Below are positions 5,665-6,443 of a DNA stretch of 6,443 nt, in pieces. The stretch covers positions 1 to 6,443 of the forward strand of contig JACCYW010000328.1 in assembly GCA_013696275.1 (NCBI GenBank), read 5' to 3'. This stretch comes from Chloroflexota bacterium. GTDB taxonomy: Bacteria; Chloroflexota; Limnocylindria; Limnocylindrales; CSP1-4. The translations under genes and the position numbers were made by a program. Below the pieces are notes generated by a model. The model saw nothing but the letters and a program-made list of their open reading frames with translations, was not told the origin of the DNA and did no database searches. Within the stretch, counting starts at the first letter, position 1; the number at the start of each line of letters is the position of its first letter.

Positions 5665-6443
5665 ATGGCAGTCGTTCGCTCACCCGTCACCGCCGCCGAG
5701 GTAGATGCTGTCCGCCGACCGGTCGATCGCGCCTCGTTGTTGCCGCCGCGTGTCTTCCATGACCAGGACGTCTTCGCCTTCGAGCAGGAGAGCTGGTTCG
5801 CCTGTACCTGGCTGTGCATCGGGCGCGAAGAGGATGTCGCGGCAACGGGTGACTACGTCCTCGCCACCGTCGCCGACGAGAGCGTCATCGTCGTGCGCAG
5901 CGGCGATGGCGAGCTGCGTGCCTTCCATAACGTGTGCCGCCACCGCGGCTCCCTCATCGTGACCGAGGCGCAGGGCCATCTCGTCCGCTTCCAGTGTCCC
6001 TACCACGCCTGGACGTACGAACTGGATGGCAGCCTGCGCAGGGCCGGGCACACCGATGCGCTGGTCGACTTCGATCCGACCACCCAGGGCCTGCACCCCG
6101 TCGCCCTCTCGACCTGGCAGGGCTTCATGTTCGTCCACCTCGAGCCGCCACGCCTCTCGCTGGTGGAGCACCTGGCTGACCTCGCTCCGGCAGTGGAACG
6201 CTTTGCGATGGCTGACTTGCGACGCGCCAAACGTGTCGAATACATGGTCGAAGCGAACTGGAAGGTCATCGCCGAGAACTACTCGGAGTGCTATCACTGC
6301 CCCGGCGTCCACCCCCAACTCAACCGGCTGACACCATATGACCAGGGCGGCAACCTACCGTCCCAGGGACCCTGGGCGGGTGGCTGGATGGAGCTGGTCG
6401 GTGATGCCGCGACGATGTCGACCGACGGGCATCTGAACGGGCG
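5665..6443 (+). CDS. Rieske non-haem iron oxygenase, alpha subunit (3' end cut off)
   Basis: Translation from ATG 5665 stays open to the window edge, giving 259 residues of an expected 350-450. The Rieske [2Fe-2S] site is complete: C91-x-H93 ... C111-x2-H114 (NVCRHRG, then CPYHAW), with 17 residues between. The mononuclear iron site begins in ENYSECYHCPGVHP, with H211 and H216; the third ligand would lie beyond the edge. The ENYxECYHCxxxHP form resembles the group containing GbcA glycine-betaine demethylase, choline monooxygenase and CntA more than naphthalene-type dioxygenases, so O-/N-demethylation or hydroxylation of a small, possibly quaternary-amine, substrate is possible but unproven. 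These enzymes need a reductase partner, not present in the window. AAGG at 5656-5659 lies five bases before the ATG. The gene diverges from the SpoIID gene. Confidence 0.93.
   Translation, partial: MAVVRSPVTAAEVDAVRRPVDRASLLPPRVFHDQDVFAFEQESWFACTWLCIGREEDVAATGDYVLATVADESVIVVRSGDGELRAFHNVCRHRGSLIVTEAQGHLVRFQCPYHAWTYELDGSLRRAGHTDALVDFDPTTQGLHPVALSTWQGFMFVHLEPPRLSLVEHLADLAPAVERFAMADLRRAKRVEYMVEANWKVIAENYSECYHCPGVHPQLNRLTPYDQGGNLPSQGPWAGGWMELVGDAATMSTDGHLNG

Noticed and set aside
5680..6318. 212-residue minus-strand open frame opposite the Rieske gene
   Set aside because: It looks protein-like in composition, but it is the codon-aligned antisense of a strongly conserved oxygenase. That mirror effect is common in GC-rich genes, and no independent start signal is seen.
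1..6443. CRISPR array, tRNA, rRNA, insertion sequence or phage genes
   Set aside because: No regularly spaced repeats, cloverleaf, rRNA-like stretch, transposase or terminal inverted repeats could be seen on either strand.

Overview
The window is GC-rich bacterial DNA (about two thirds G+C by eye) with densely packed genes and frequent GTG/TTG starts. An F420-type luciferase-like oxidoreductase, a secreted SpoIID/FG-GAP protein and a cysteine-free ArsC-like protein together suggest a high-GC actinobacterium or a member of the Chloroflexota (for example Limnocylindria-like). This is inferred from family style and codon use; there is no marker gene to settle it.

Layout. (1) Positions 27-2803, minus strand: a probable operon read right to left, LLM-class F420-dependent oxidoreductase -> exonuclease III (xth) -> AlkA-type DNA-3-methyladenine glycosylase. 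The last two are consecutive steps of base excision repair: the glycosylase removes the alkylated base and the AP endonuclease cuts the abasic site. A perfect 13-bp inverted repeat sits on the xth stop codon, and 185 bp separate xth from the TTG start chosen for the glycosylase. (2) Positions 2804-2999: a divergent control region. (3) Positions 3000-3769, plus strand: a small basic protein of unknown function, then an ArsC/Spx-fold protein with no cysteine. (4) Positions 3780-5546, minus strand, convergent with the previous pair and only 10 bp away: an exported protein joining a SpoIID/LytB domain to a row of FG-GAP calcium-site repeats. (5) Positions 5547-5664: a second divergent control region with a bulged inverted repeat. 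(6) Positions 5665-6443, plus strand: a Rieske non-haem iron oxygenase alpha subunit, cut off by the window edge.

The genes look mostly like ordinary chromosomal housekeeping and accessory genes. There is no sign of a mobile element, CRISPR array, tRNA or rRNA, and no clear new multi-gene system. The points most worth following are the xth/glycosylase pair with its hairpin, the cysteine-less ArsC relative beside an unknown small protein, and the SpoIID-propeller fusion.
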